In this document: in pieces, positions 14,430-27,440 of the stretch
Position numbering within the stretch: the stretch's first letter is position 1
Layout of the letters: the number at the start of each line of letters is the position of its first letter
DNA from: Eudromia elegans
Taxonomy: Eukaryota; Chordata; Aves; Tinamiformes; Tinamidae
Direction: 5' to 3'
Length of the DNA stretch: 64,000 nucleotides
Assembly: GCA_003342815.1 (NCBI GenBank)
Contig: PTEX01000147.1
Location: 62,001-126,000 of the forward strand
The notes under the pieces: model-generated
Database searches by the model: none
Told to the model about the DNA's origin: nothing
Seen by the model: only the letters and a program-made list of their open reading frames with translations
Position numbers and translations under genes: made by a program

Positions 14430-14690
14430 AGCTAGGACAAAAGTCACTTTAATTAAAGCTACTTTATTCATCAAAAGCTTGTGTAAACATAGGCATTCAT
14501 GAAAATTAATCCAAATTAACTTTTAGAGCAGACTAATAAAATCTCTATTCAGAAGTCAAGTAACCTTATTTTGACTTTGGAAATTAATCCAGCTATATCA
14601 AATTAACGCCACTTTAATTCTGACTCTGATTAACTATCCAGAGGTTTAATGCAGGTTGATTAATCCATGTAAAAAGCACATTTTTAGTTC
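14430..14690. promoter_or_regulatory. Homeodomain-site-rich block, candidate enhancer (or old MITE)
   Basis: Within about 260 bases there are many TTAATT/ATTAA words and three copies of ATTAATCC (14505-14512, 14583-14590, 14659-14666). TAATCC is the preferred core of K50 homeodomain proteins of the OTX/CRX/PITX type. The block also has an internal imperfect duplication (gaaaattaatccaaattaac versus gaaattaatccag...caaattaacg). Such density could mark an enhancer. An alternative is that it descends from an old TTAA-rich miniature transposon: the word cttgtgtaaacat near 14479 is reminiscent of the cttgtgtagaca ends of one amniote family. Only cross-species alignment can decide. Confidence 0.3.
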
Positions 14691-17600
14691 ATTCAGATTA
14701 CTGCTCAAGGGTCTGTGCAAAATCCTAAATCTCATCAATATTAATGAGCCAACGGTAGGGAAGCCTCACATTCCAGGGGTATTTCTTCATCTGTTTTATA
14801 TCTTCTCAGCTTTGGAATCCATTACACATAATGCACTAAAGCAGCAAAGAAACACCTGGACTATGCTTCCTTCAGTGGAGAAAAAGGTTGTAGTAAACTT
14901 ACTCAAAATAGTAAAAAGGGAAGGTGTTTTTGAATCTGTCTGGTAAACATATCACACCATTTTGGACTGTATGGGGTTCCAGGGGAGCCTGGTGAGCTAG
15001 GGATACCTAGAAATTAACAACTTTTATCTGTAGCAAAAGAGTAAAGAAAATTCTCTTGCCCAACTTCTTACTGAAGAAAAGAAGGAGTTTCCTTTCAGTC
15101 TCAACTGCTGATCTATACTCAAATTATTTTGCCTTTAGATGGCAATAGTCTAGACACTCATAGGAACTCAAGTTNTCATTTAGATCTTAGATTAAATCTA
15201 TGAGCAAGACATCCCCATGTTCTGAGACCCTTCTGTTCCCTTCCAGCCTACCAGCAGCAGCATTCATTAAAATTCTACGCACCACCAAGGAACACCACAG
15301 ATCTACCTATTTCCGCTAACTTAATGCACTTCACATATGATTAGATACTGTCTATAGGGCCAATCATCAAATTTCATAAATAGCATGTGTGACAAAACTT
15401 TGTTGCTTTTTTTCCCCCAATTACATTAGTTGGTCTGGTAAGGAATATTGAACATATCTTTACGTGTTTATTTGCTTGTCTCCCANGCATGACAGCCCTA
15501 CTGCTAAATCACAAGCACTGCCAGTTACTGCAGAAAATATGTGCTCTTCATTCCTTTTGCTGTGCCCTCTCTTCCCCCTTGGACCCTCCTGGTGCCATCC
15601 AACACACGCGAGCTCTCCGTCCCAGCACATCACCTCCTATATCTCCCACATCCGAGATCACTCTTCACTGACAGGAATTCCTGGTGATGCCCCTTTCTAG
15701 CATTGCTTTGGAAAGGAACAACATTTATAGTTCTCGTAAGTCAAGATTTTATATGTCAGTCCTGTTGGATTTATTATTTTCTTGAGATGATTGATAGAAA
15801 CAACACACTATTTATAGAAAAATGCTTACAGATTTTTTTTTAACCAGGCTTTCATGCAAAGCTTTTGTTTCGCTTTCTTATTTGTTATCCCAGTGGAACT
15901 ATAACCCCTTGCTCTAAATTATCCGCTCATACCTATTCAGATGCAGCACCGAATTTCCAGGCAGCACAGACTGCCTGTCAGTGTCAAAACAATTTTAAGG
16001 GCATTTATTGCCGTTTGGAATATTTTTACTTCAAAAGAAAGGATTAATGAAGATTATGGAAATGATCCTGAATCTCTGCCTTTCCACAAGCCTGTTATCC
16101 TCTCAGATATCAACATGACTTGTTAAACTGTGTATTAACTGTATTGTGGAAGAGACATCTTTAGTGCAACGCAGCACAGGCAATACTGTCTTCCAGATGT
16201 GCATATTCCTTCTGATTAAATCCTTTTGGAGCAGCAGCCCTCTAGCCGGTGCCACTCGGGCCCTCTCAACTGTGCTCCAGCACAGTTTGAGGTGATACAC
16301 GGTCCGCCAGCCTCACTCCAAACTCAGTGTTTGTCACCTGCAACACACAGAGCAACTACTAGCACTAACCCTGTGCCAGCTGAGGAAGACATCTGATTGC
16401 AGAAGCTTTATTCAATCCTCATCCCTCTCTCATGAGCTGAAGATCCACCATGAATCCACTAAGCTGGCATAAAAAATGGTTCCCCTTAGAAAATTATTTG
16501 CAGCTAGTTATTTTTTTAGACCAGATGTAAATGGAGCAAGTGCAATTCAAAATTCTAAGCAGACTTCACTGAAGAGATATATTTTGGCTCTATTTTGTTT
16601 AAATGTAGATGTATTTCCATTTCCAAACAACTTACTAAGTCCTAATTCTTTCTGCTGCATTTCCAAATACAGCAGATGACATTTAAAATAATTCCATTTG
16701 TCGGTATCTGTGCTTGGAGTGATTTTCAATGTCAAACTGAGTTTCAAATACCACTAATGTTTTGNCCATGCTTGGTAAATGTTTCTTCTTTTGTCTATCT
16801 GGTTTTGAGCCATATTTTTAGCAGGATTTGTATACAGCACATTACTGATAGCAAGAGTTACAAATGTACTCCTGGTGCCAGAGACAAATATCTTGGAGTA
16901 ACTTAGTCTTCTGTATAGCTTGCACAGCATCCCTAAGTGTTCCAGTGTGGCTAGATATTTGCTTAACTACTTCATGGCAAAACCCTGACTACAGCCAGTT
17001 ACCCAACACTTCTTGGAAGTGTTCTGCACCAGCCTGATGGCCTCGGAACTTGACACCGCCTCCATAATCCTGAGACCACAAATTTGATACTGGCTCTAAT
17101 TTCTGGTAAAGAAGAAACTGAGTAAGTGACTTCTGGCCCATGCTGAGTTGTATGAAAATATCTCCATTATTATTTGCAGGGTAAAGATAGTTTTGCCTGT
17201 GCATGCATGAATAAAGCTGTTAAATATCACGGACTTCTTTACATAGGTATTTTATTTGTATATTTTTATCTCGCACCATTTTAACACAACAGAAGTGACA
17301 GAGCTTCCTCTGGGGGAGACAAAAGCCACATCCTTCCCACGGACGTGTTGTTGTTGTCGTTCGGTCTGACGTCAAACACCTTGCATACTGCACCGTGACC
17401 AGGGGCTTCTGCAATTCATATTATCATGCTGGCTTTTGCCTTCCAGGATTCTTAGTCGGATTTACAGGATCCAAAAATGAAGTGTTATGAGGCGGGGAGA
17501 AGACAACCCTATCCAAAAATAACTGAGAAGTATCAGGAGATGTCAAGGCTTTGCTGATTCTGCAAGAAGGCATGACATTTCCCTCTCCTATTTAAATACT

Positions 17601-20600
17601 CAAAATACACTTGTGGAGAATAATATTAAGAACTAAAAGTAAGACTATTAGAGCAACTAGGATATGCTGACAGCCTTCCTTGATCTAATATTCCCATCTA
17701 GTATTAAAAAGTAGTGTTGGAACAAGAACATACAAACCATAAATTGCAAATTGAAAAGGCAGCATCTGCAAACTTTCACTCAAACTTCACAATTTCTCTT
17801 TCTTTCAAAGCAGCATGTGGCTCCTTTTATTATTGTGAATATTCAGGCAAAAAGTGGCTTGTATTAGCACACACTTGAGGAATGGTTTCTTCTCGAGGAG
17901 GGGTTGGTGTATTTCCATTTTCTTTTGAACATTCCGAAAGCAACAAAAACATTTCTTTTCTTCCAAATTATCCTCAGAGTAAAACAACAGATTGTCTTCT
18001 TCACAAATTCAAAAGTTACAGCTTTACTTCTGCCAGCATTTTCATCCATGATTTGCTCAAAACAGTACAGTTCCACAATCCTCCAGGTCCTGTTCACCAC
18101 CTCAAACCAACATGAGATTGCTCTGTATATAGGCACTGTCTGAGGGACTATACAGGTAATACAAGGAGGACAGTTAATGTTATAGAAACAGTCCTCCAAG
18201 CCTCAAGATTCCTTTTAAGAAGTACAATAATACTTCATAATATGTTGTCATTGACTTTATAGACAAAGATGTACTGTGCTTCAGTTGCGCAGTTCCTAAG
18301 CAGAAACCCAGCACTCCCCAGGAACATGATGCAAACATAGAGAAGCGGGAATGAAGTATTTTAAGGTCTCTCACAAAATAAAGGGAAATGCATTATTAGA
18401 AGTTGTACTAAATAGCCTACATCCATCAAATACATACATCCCAGGCAAGTTCATACTTCACCCCAAGAAAATGATACCTCAAACCACAAAAAATGGAACT
18501 GCAAAAAAAAAACATAACCCCATTAACACTGTACAGATTGATATTAAGAGAAAATGAGCTGGGCAGGCCTGGCACTCTAACTTATGTTAGCTCCTTCCTT
18601 TCTGCTAAAAGTCTAGCAACAAGAAATCTGTTAAAATGCTAATAAAAAACTTTTCAGTTATCTGAGCAAATTTCCTAATTTGCTATTAGGCCAGTAAAAG
18701 GAGTGAATTAGATCACTGGGGCATTACTTACTTCAACTGATATTCAAGTGAATAAGTCAGTCAGAGACACATTACTTCATTGGTGGGTGGAGAATGGCTG
18801 TAGGTCATCAGACAGCTAAACATGCTGCAAGGAGCGATGGCTCTTCTCAAACCTTTGCAGACCTACACCCTGCCCTCCTCCCACTGACATCATGGCAGTG
18901 AGCAATGGCTCCAAGCCATGTCTCGGGACATCATTACTCAGCCTTTGACTCACAAAACTTCCCAAAACAGTGACAGAAGATACTGACTGTCTCCAAAGAA
19001 GTATTAAGGGGAGGTAGAAGAAACCAACATCTCCCAAGGTTTACATATTTATGGACAGTTTTACCATTAAAATATTACTTTGTAAAGCAATCAGGTTGAT
19101 CACACAAGCATTAAACTCCTTATCAAACCACCAGCTATAGGTGGTGGGTTGTACTGTAACCAAGTAGCGTAACATGTTAGTAGTATAACATGGTAGAACT
19201 ACAAAAGCATTTTAATTAGAAGAGTTTGAGAGAGACAGCCTTAACCACGGTGATGAGGCAGCTCTGAAGCCTGAACTGCTGGCTGCAGTATTTACCATGT
19301 CTGTTTCACACCTTCAGACAAAATTTCAGAAAAAGGTGAGCACAGCCTTGCATGCCTAGAAAATAAAGAGTTAACAATNATTTCTAACCTATCTAGTAAA
19401 TATTATTCCGAGCACAGTGAAGCCTGTTTTCTGCAACCTGGAAGATCAAGAATGATGCAAAATAGGAAGAAACAAAGGAAACCATAATCCACACATAAAC
19501 AATCTCAGCTTCCTCCTCCTTCCTTACACAGGGCTTTGTTTTTCCCCTCTCAGCTCTCTGGATGCTCTGGGGGGTCAGAAAGTCAGCTATTAATCATCTG
19601 AGTGCGCAAGCAGCTGAATGCCAAGAACCTCGCCGCTAATCTCTGCATGAGGAAGCAGTAAGCACTATTTTCACACTAAGTTTCACAACCTGCAAGAAGT
19701 CAGCTCCTAAAAGCCTGAAAAGCTCTAGATTTGGTCCTACTGGTGTTAGCAGATAAACTAACAGGTGATTTCAGTGCAGAAAGGCTTTACTGATACGTCT
19801 TTATATTCTCTGCAGTCTTTAATTGTACGAGGGATGTTCAGTTGCAGTCCAAGCATCCTGTTCCTTACTAGAAAATGGGGCATGAATGTGTCTATGGACT
19901 CGNGCCCATGGCCACAGCAGAGTGAAGAAAGCCAAGGATAACAAAGAGGATTTTAGGTAAAGAAATTGGCAGAGCCCAATTCAGCTGAAATATAATCTGA
20001 GACAGGGAAAGAGGAGTCCACAATGTGATCTGTGCAGCCATGACCACACTGCATGAGACCTGCCATACTACACGCAACTATGTACTACACCCAACCAACA
20101 CGAGCTGTAGTTAGTCTTTGATCTTAATCCCCTGACATACAGTGAATCCTTGTTTGAGAAAAATGAGGGGTAGCAATGTATCTCAAAGCCCTTTAATATG
20201 AGGAAACAATATAAGCAGAGATTACGGTAAATTTAGGACAAACCAATCCTCTGTTGCTAAGTATTTCAAGCTTTACTACTACTGTGTGCTGCTTCTGTCC
20301 TATACTTACCACAGGTGCAAGACACTTTTAAATCCTTTTACAGTAGCAAATAGCTGAAATAAATCACATAAAACCCTACAAGCCCATAGGAGTCCATCTG
20401 GGAACTTGCACATGAGCTGGGGATATGAACTCAGATATGTATATACAACACAGTATGTCACCTATACACGTTTGTGTACAAGACTTGGCAAACCATGGGT
20501 AGCGTACACGTGAGAGAGGCAGAGCGCTGGGGGAGAAGAAAATATCGAGAAGTAGGTGAAGCCTTGCTCCACAGGGATGCAAATAACAGGGATCTCAGCA

Positions 20601-22080
20601 GTAATGACCTTGAGATAGTGGCTCAACAGTGTGCTACGGATCAGTGGNACCACGTGAAAGAACAAGCAAGGAAATTGCCACAAGCACTCTGGGAAATGGG
20701 ACTTATACATACCTGGGTGCAACCTTATCAGTTCATAAGGATGTATATGACTAGATAACAACCTTTCTTCTTCGCAAACAACCTATGTGGTGCCTAATCT
20801 GTCCACGCTGGTCCAAGGATTAACAAAACCTCAGCTGTATCAGTTATGCTTATAGAACATGAAACATCTTAACCACCACTCCAGTTTCATTGAAATGGGT
20901 AGAAAGAGGCAGCTTTGTATTTGAGCTTTGTGTTTGTCAGAGCTTTGTGTTTGAGTTGCTCTCAGAAAATCCCAGCATCCTAAAACACTGAGCAGCTCAT
21001 ATACATGTAAATAAGCACTTACAACACGTAAACACACACAGCAGGCAGCTAAGTAAAGGCTCAGTTTCATCAACATGAAAAGACTCCCAAACTCTACCTA
21101 ACCCTTTACCAAGAAAACGTAATAGATTTAGCTGGGCCTGATATGTCACTTCGGAGACAGGGTGCACATCTCAACAAAAAGCAAGTCCTCAGATAATTTA
21201 GCAATTTCTCTCAGGATGCCTAGAAACACTTCAGTCTACTATGGATCNACATTATTTAATTTTGCACCGTAACGATGGCAGATCGGGTTGGCCAGTGGCA
21301 GCTGATGATCCAAATAGGTTCTTCCCTATGCAGTGCATGTTCTTATGTTGACTAAACCTAGTGAGGAAACAAGCTCAGGTTGTTTCAACNCCTGACCTTT
21401 TCCTTGCTAACCTAGAGTTGTTTATGTATCAAAAGGAAGAAGGCACTAAGTTCACTCAACCATACAGAGCTGAACTGCCTGCAGCAAAAATACAAAAGAT
21501 TGAATATGTAATTTTTTTTCTGTAGCATAATCATTCTGTTGTATATAATGGATGCACAAGCATAGCTTGGGCTTTTGAAAACCAAAAGCAAAGCTTTATT
21601 CCTGTAAATCTCCAGGGCTTCAAACAAGCATTCTCTCGTGTCAGCAGCACAATGCTTAGCAATGAAATTCCATGGCCCAAATAGGTCTTTGAGGCCTTGA
21701 TTATACTTAAAAATAGCTTGTTGTTAATAATTTTGTTATTTTGGTAGTATGTGAGACACAAGAGCATTCCTAGCTCTGCANTCCCCTGGGGCTGTGGGAA
21801 TGAGGGGGCCAAACAATGGATAACCCCGAATTATTTTTGTCAGATGCATTTAAGATTAGCAAGTTTGGGAGATCCGAAAGGCAGAGGCTAGGGCAGGGGG
21901 AAGAGCACCAGGCAATACCTGTATGGGGAGAAGTTTGGTTTATACATTCTCCATCCTTATGGCATTACTGCAAGTGTGTACCTCATTTCTCTTTAGAAAA
22001 TATCCAGAAGTGCTGCTGGCTTTGCTGTACTGAGTGGGCCTGACACAGGTGGGAAAGGTTTTGGGCTTCTATCCTTTTCA
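14691..22080. other. Unique non-coding DNA, no gene recognised
   Basis: AT-rich sequence without recognisable genes. Small local repeats include three copies of agctttgtgtttg-like words at 20911-20923, 20924-20936 and 20941-20953. None of the open frames (for example 14656-14946 plus, 17864-18199 minus, 20462-20761 minus) shows a recognisable motif or has a clear acceptor and donor pair. Confidence 0.45.
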
Positions 22081-22103
22081 GATGTCATAACTGCAGAATC
22101 ACN

Positions 22104-22148
22104 AAAAAAAAAAAAAAAAAAAAAAAAACCACAAACAAACAAACAAAA
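22104..22148 (+). repeat. A25 tract followed by (CAAA)n
   Basis: Twenty-five A residues (22104-22128) directly follow a single N at 22103, then a short ACAA/CAAA run. No AATAAA signal or recognisable transcript-derived sequence precedes the tract, so I do not read it as the tail of a retrocopy. The exact A count is likely to be unreliable in an assembly. Confidence 0.85.
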
Positions 22149-22439
22149 AACCCCACCCCTCTAAAAATTAAAACCACACTTTCTTAGTAAGGAATGAGCC
22201 ACATTATGCACATTTTGATGCCAGTTTGGGATGTCGGGCCTTCTCCAATGCATTCAGTACATTACTCCTGTGTGATTCGTTGCAAAGGAGGAGTCCAGCC
22301 ACAACACTCAGACCCAGAGTTTTGATTTTTGAAATAGCAAGTGCTAGAGCACTGGTTCTGACAGTACTTGTCCAAAGCTGGCAGGGTACCCTCTGTATCC
22401 TCTATTCAAAAAATAAAAGCCCTCTGAGCAAACAGTAAC

Positions 22440-22690
22440 AGCAGGGAGAAATTCCAGTAGCCCCGCCACTACAGGACCATCCGGAAGAGGGAGTGCAGAG
22501 CATTGGCACACACAAATGAGCATTTGCTGCACTGCGTCCTCAGAGTCAGTGGGGGCTCTGCAGACACCCAGTGCAGTATCAGCTCACGCGCTGGCCGCCT
22601 CCATCTCCACAATGCACTGCAGAGGAGCTGCCATGCACCCCATCCACTCACACCCCACCTCCCCGCGCTCGGTGTCTGCGGCTTCACCTT
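22440..22690. other. GC-richer pocket inside AT-rich DNA
   Basis: This 250-base stretch is visibly richer in G and C than its surroundings and contains a handful of CpG dinucleotides (for example cacgcgctggccg and ccccgcgctcggtg). It is bounded on the right by a T14 tract at 22701-22714. Overlapping open frames exist on both strands but none shows a known domain. It could be a small exon, a remnant promoter or simple composition noise. Confidence 0.3.
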
Positions 22691-22729
22691 TCTTGCTTGC
22701 TTTTTTTTTTTTTTAAATTCAAAACCAGT

Positions 22730-25030
22730 CCTTTTTTTCTCTTTGGCAAGCTTCTTTTACTCATAGGACTGTTAGGCACAATTATTTCCCAGGCTGCAAT
22801 TCCAATAAGCTTGGTTCCAAGTCCCTTTCTGTCGTCCTTGGTCCCTGATTTGATGAGTAACTCATAAGAAATGCTGCAGGATGTAAATTCAGAATTAACT
22901 GCTCAGAGGTATTCAAGAGTGAAGCTTATAAATTCACTTTCTGGGAGCAGCAGCATTTTCCAAGTAGAAATTCCACTTGTGTTTATCAGATTTTACAGCA
23001 ACAGACCAAACCAGTACCTACACAACATTGTAGGTGTCCTTGATGGTTAAAAACACAATCAACCACAAGAGCAAAGCCACAGGCAGACTCCAGCACATAC
23101 AATTATTGACTGGTTAGATCCAGATTATGAAAAAGCAGTGGGGAAAGGGCAGGCATATTAAAAGAATTTNAATTAAACGAATAATTCTGATTTTTTTTCT
23201 TAAGGTTTACCCTAATCTTACCTTTCTACTTTCATATCTTCTCGTTCTTCTTCAACACATTGTAAATATCCTACTGAACTGTACCCTTTCCATATCAAAC
23301 TTAAACTCTGACCTTGATTTTTTTTTTTTTTATTTTTGGTCCTTCATTCTTAATTAAAAAAATCAGTGACAACCACATTGAAAGAAAGATGGAAAATCTG
23401 TATTAACTTTAGCTCTCAATAACAGTATTAATAGTAATAATAGGATTCTTAAGAATGAATGATTACCTGGTTTTACGTGTCTTTTTTCCCTAATCTTTCT
23501 CACTTTTTTTTTGACGTCTTTTTTTCAGATTAACATGAGCTTAGTATTTTGTTGACTTTCCATGTTCATTTGAAATGAATTTCAAGGTCATTGTAGCTAT
23601 GACCGATAAATATATTTTGTTACAGTGGCTTCAAGAATAAGTAACTTCCACAGTGGTGCAGTGATTAATATTTCGAAAAGGGAAAAATGGAGAGAAGCTT
23701 CTTGTCTGTGATGGCTTATTGAGCAATTCCCAAAAATGAAATAACAGAATCATTGCTGTAATATAAATTATCAGTACAAGGTATTGCTTTATCTTGCTAA
23801 GGTTGCATTCTCTGTCTTTCTTCAGAAGAACCAAAATAACAGCTAAGAAGTAACATTCCTGCTTATCTTAGTAAGCTATTTAAGTGAGAAAGTCACCTTT
23901 GATAACTTGCAATTTATAAACATCAGTTGAGCTCTGTGACCAGGACCTGCAAAGTTTACAGCTCAGGGCCAAGCTGGGTTCACATGAACTCTGAGCACAT
24001 CGAGAGGCTAAAGGTGCCCTGGGACTGCACACGCTGGCTGGAGCTGCAGCACAGGCACCACGCCAGCTCTCGCAGCCTGCAGAGCAGATAAATCCCAATC
24101 TGGGGAGGTTTCTTGACCGCTGCAAAGTCCTTCTGAAGGACNGAGCACACACAGTGATTTGCACCATAATGCTTAGCAAAAAGAGTAGCTTATGCTTGAT
24201 AGCTCTTAAAGATCAACAAACCACTTGATTATTTGACTATATTCAAATATAGAGTAGAGTCATGTGCAGTGGCATTCAGCTGATCAGTTTTGCCAACTGA
24301 ATCAACCCCTTGCTGTGTTTGCGAAGAATGGGATGGAAGATCAAAGCCTTGCTGCTAGCAAAGGCTGAAAAAAAAAATCTCTGCTTATATATACTGTTTA
24401 TTCAAGCCACAGCAGGGAATGCCACTTAGTGTAGTTTGAAAAACTAGTATCAGTAAAAACAGTTATGGAAAATAGGAGATGATAACAAATCCAGAATTCA
24501 GTGCCAGTGTGCTGAAAGGCTAGTATACAGCAATGAATTACCCTCCTCTAACTTTGATTTCTTCATATCTTTTCCAATTTCCCACGAGAGGAAAAAAAAT
24601 GTATCTGTTCTTGTCTACCAAATTTCTGAAGTGTGGAAAGAACAAGAAGCTGCACAATATCTCCTTGTTACAAAGNAGCTAGGCATTAAGCTTACCCTAG
24701 GAGGTGAAGTTCCCTTCTACANTTATTAGTCTCCTGAGTTGTTCAAAGCATGTAACCTAGAGACTTCTCCCTCCATGTCTTGTTTCCTAGATTACAGCAA
24801 TACTTTCCACAAATACTTACAAAANAGTGTTCTGAAACACCTATCAATTCTGACCTTCTTTAATTTCCCCACTCCCAGAGGTTTTGCAGAAATTTGCATA
24901 CTCACGTTGGAAACAAGAGAATACATATTTACGTGCCTGATCTGATAAAATGGTTCNTTTCCTGCTAAAACAGGATTTTTTTAAATAGGGATGCACAATG
25001 TTGTCAGTGGCTAGCAACATAAGATAATGA
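22730..25030. other. Unique non-coding DNA with T-rich tracts
   Basis: Nothing gene-like recognised. A T14 tract lies at 23318-23331, and T-rich words cluster between 23180 and 23530. Four single N positions are close together at 24676, 24722, 24825 and 24957. Confidence 0.45.
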
Positions 25031-25045
25031 CATATTCTAAAGCCA

Positions 25046-25123
25046 TTCTCCTTTCTCTTTCCACCCTCCCCTCCCCTCCCCTCCTCTCCCCTCCTTTCTC
25101 CTCCTCTCCCTTCCCCTGTCTTC
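25046..25123. repeat. Polypyrimidine tract with C4 runs; G-quadruplex/H-DNA candidate
   Basis: An uninterrupted 54-base pyrimidine run spans 25064-25117, made of repeated CCCCT and CCTCT units. On the minus strand this gives several GGG or GGGG runs separated by single A residues, the pattern expected of a short-loop G-quadruplex. The plus strand would correspondingly be i-motif-prone. The partial mirror symmetry of C/T blocks also fits intramolecular triplex (H-DNA). No gene start is visible nearby, so any regulatory role is open. Confidence 0.85.
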
Positions 25124-25599
25124 CGCTAATTAACCCCAAGTCTTTTCCATATGCTTCAGTGCGTATGCATTTCTCTTATTCTTCCATGNGGAGAAGTGTA
25201 GTTATTCACATCACAGCTATCTACAGCCTTGTTCAAAACCTTCAACCAAGTGGATTTCAGCCTTACCCACAAGGCTCAGGTCCCAGAGTAGCAAACTCAA
25301 GCAACCAGCGCTTCAGCACTAGTGATTTTGCCAGTTCCATTTTACACTAAATATTTGACTTGAACAGAAAGTGTCTTCTCCTGGATGAAAATCACAGAGT
25401 TCTCGCAAAGTACCAGTTTAGCAATACTAATATACGGTGGAGAATGGGGAAGCAGTAAAATAGGAAGCCCACCTAAAGGAGACACAATCTATTTTTCCTT
25501 CCCTCCCTGCCAGTAATGCACACGGCCTATTTGAGTGTGTCTCTGTAAAGAGCTGCCTTGCAACAATGGCAGTGACAAATACAGAGTCAGCACTCTTCC

Positions 25600-26470
25600 A
25601 GCCAAGATATCCTCCACAGCTTTAAGGAAGACTACACAAAAATGCATGTTTTTATCAAAAATACTGGAAGGCTAAGGGAAGAGAAGTTCTGGCAGATGTT
25701 GTGACATCTTAAGAATACCACACTGGAGGTACAAAGCAAATGCTTATCGAAGGACACAGGTAAAAGTGAAAAGAAGGAGTAGATGAGGGAAATTGTTAAG
25801 CAAGCATCCTTCAAAAAGCTAAAGTCAAGTACAACTGCAGAAAATAGGAAGAAGTACAAACTTCGNCAGGTTAAATATGAAAAAAAAATTTAAAAACAAA
25901 CAAAAAATCAAAATCAAAACAAACAACAGTAAGACAAGCCAAAACAAATGTTTTGATGAACAATTTGTGAAAGGCAAAATTAACTCCAATTCATTTTTCA
26001 AACAAATTAAATGTGATGTCTGTTGGAAAGACTTCAGGGCCAAAAGACAGCAGAATATAAGTTGAATACTCAAAAGACAAAACTTATAGAGCAAAAACAA
26101 CTTCCTTGTTGAGGAAGTCACCTGAGGTGCAGCTCCAGATAAGGTGCCAGTAGAAGAGGTTGCCAAACCAGGACAAAACTGTGGACAAGACACGAGCAGC
26201 AGATGGGATTCACCCAAGAGTTTCTAAGAGGAGGGAAACAGGAGTCCATCACTGAAATCATGAGACTCTGACTAGTAACTTCACTCAGAAACCTGGAAGA
26301 TTGGGAAGTGATAAGTAACACACTCATTTTTAGCACAGGTTTTAAGAGATGTCTGGAAAACTACAGACTAACACATCCAACATCTTAATTGAGCAAATTA
26401 AGTTGATCTATAACAAAGAACAGAATTAATGGACACTTGGATAAATATGATCATTGGAGAAGTATCAAAN
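25600..26470 (+). mobile_element. Decayed ancient CR1-clade LINE, ORF2 fragment
   Basis: The plus strand preserves, through many substitutions and frameshifts, the order of words known from old amniote CR1-clade ORF2 between endonuclease and reverse transcriptase. Landmarks are cttcaaaaagctaaagtcaag (near 25809) with gcagaaaataggaagaagtacaaactt (near 25838-25864), tttttcaaacaaatta (near 25994), gctccagataaggtgccagtagaagagg (near 26131-26159), and agatgggattcacccaagag (near 26201) leading into gaagattgggaagtgataagtaac. Short peptide pieces such as SRWDSPKSF and DKVPVEEV can be read between stops. It is non-functional. A minus-strand open frame across it (25825-26217) is an antisense by-product. 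Confidence 0.6.
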
Positions 26471-27229
26471 GCTTTTATTTTTAGGACTAAGATCTTTTAT
26501 AGTATGTGAATCCTGACAGCAGTCAATGTGAGGTGCAGAGCTCTTGCGGCCACACTGCTTTTCTGTATCTCTCCTCAACTGTGGGTGGTGGGGATTGCTA
26601 AAAGGCAGATTTTGTGTACTTTCTAAATGTAAGCCCCAAGCAAAAAGAATTTCACAGCAATACACTCTTGAAGTGTCCAAAGCATAAATCACTATGACTA
26701 GACTGAAATAAAACCTGCTTTCTTCTCCTCTGGCTTATCCGGGCAATGTTGCAGGCATGGGCCTCTATGTTTGACTTTGGTAGCTGTGTGGTGACCACAA
26801 ACAAGTGCCGTTCAGTGAATCACACTTCTCCAGTTGCTTTCAAACACATGTGTGTGCACTTTGTCCCAGCCATGCTTATCTAGCAGACACGCTCAAGATT
26901 AACTCTTACTGTTGCTCTTTAAAGCATCCATCAGGATGATTACAGCAGTAGAGAGCTGCTCCCAGGAGTCAGAGATAGCTGGAAACAGGAATGTTCAACA
27001 GGTGTATTACAAATAATCTGGTATTTTGGTAAAACCCTAAGCTGATGTAGAATTGCTTTCATAAATCAAGCTAGAAGATAAGGTGATTATACTTAACCAA
27101 TTCCTACTTTGTAGTCTGATTTTAAAATTCAGAGCAAACAGTCCATGACAATAGGTCAATTTATAACTCTTCCATATTACAAGGCTTCATGTTAAATCAC
27201 TTTCATATAATCTGTCTAGCCACACTTCT
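26471..27229. other. Unique non-coding DNA
   Basis: No gene, RNA or repeat recognised; no open frame with a familiar motif. Confidence 0.4.
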
Positions 27230-27440
27230 GTTCATTTTATATATATGAACTGCAATTAGTTAATGCTGGGGGAAGGTATAAACTCGCTCTACACAAAACC
27301 ATTATTGTTACATCCAGGATGTTGAGAGCACCTCGCTACTTTTATAGCATCTGTGTGTAATCAGTTTTATTGGCTATTGCAATTACACAGAATTAAAACA
27401 CCCTATATATTTTTGTGTGACTCCTCTATATCTCATCTTC
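27230..27440. promoter_or_regulatory. Conserved-looking non-coding block, candidate regulatory element
   Basis: The stretch combines TAAT-type homeodomain words (gcaattagttaatg near 27252), a ttttattggctattgcaattaca block (27365-27387) holding an inverted CCAAT core beside TAAT-like sites, and little simple repeat. This texture resembles deeply conserved vertebrate non-coding elements. I cannot test conservation here, so the call is tentative. Confidence 0.25.

Noticed and set aside
21264-21372. Possible LINE 3' tail (gatgatccaaataggttcttccc and gttcttatgtt words)
   Set aside because: The words are short, out of the usual order and not supported by flanking family sequence.
22104-22128. A25 as the tail of a processed retrogene
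   Set aside because: No polyadenylation signal, coding relic or target-site duplication. The same applies to 29590-29621 and 63701-63729.
25825-26217. 130-codon minus-strand frame
   Set aside because: It is antisense to the decayed LINE and reads low-complexity leucine/phenylalanine sequence.
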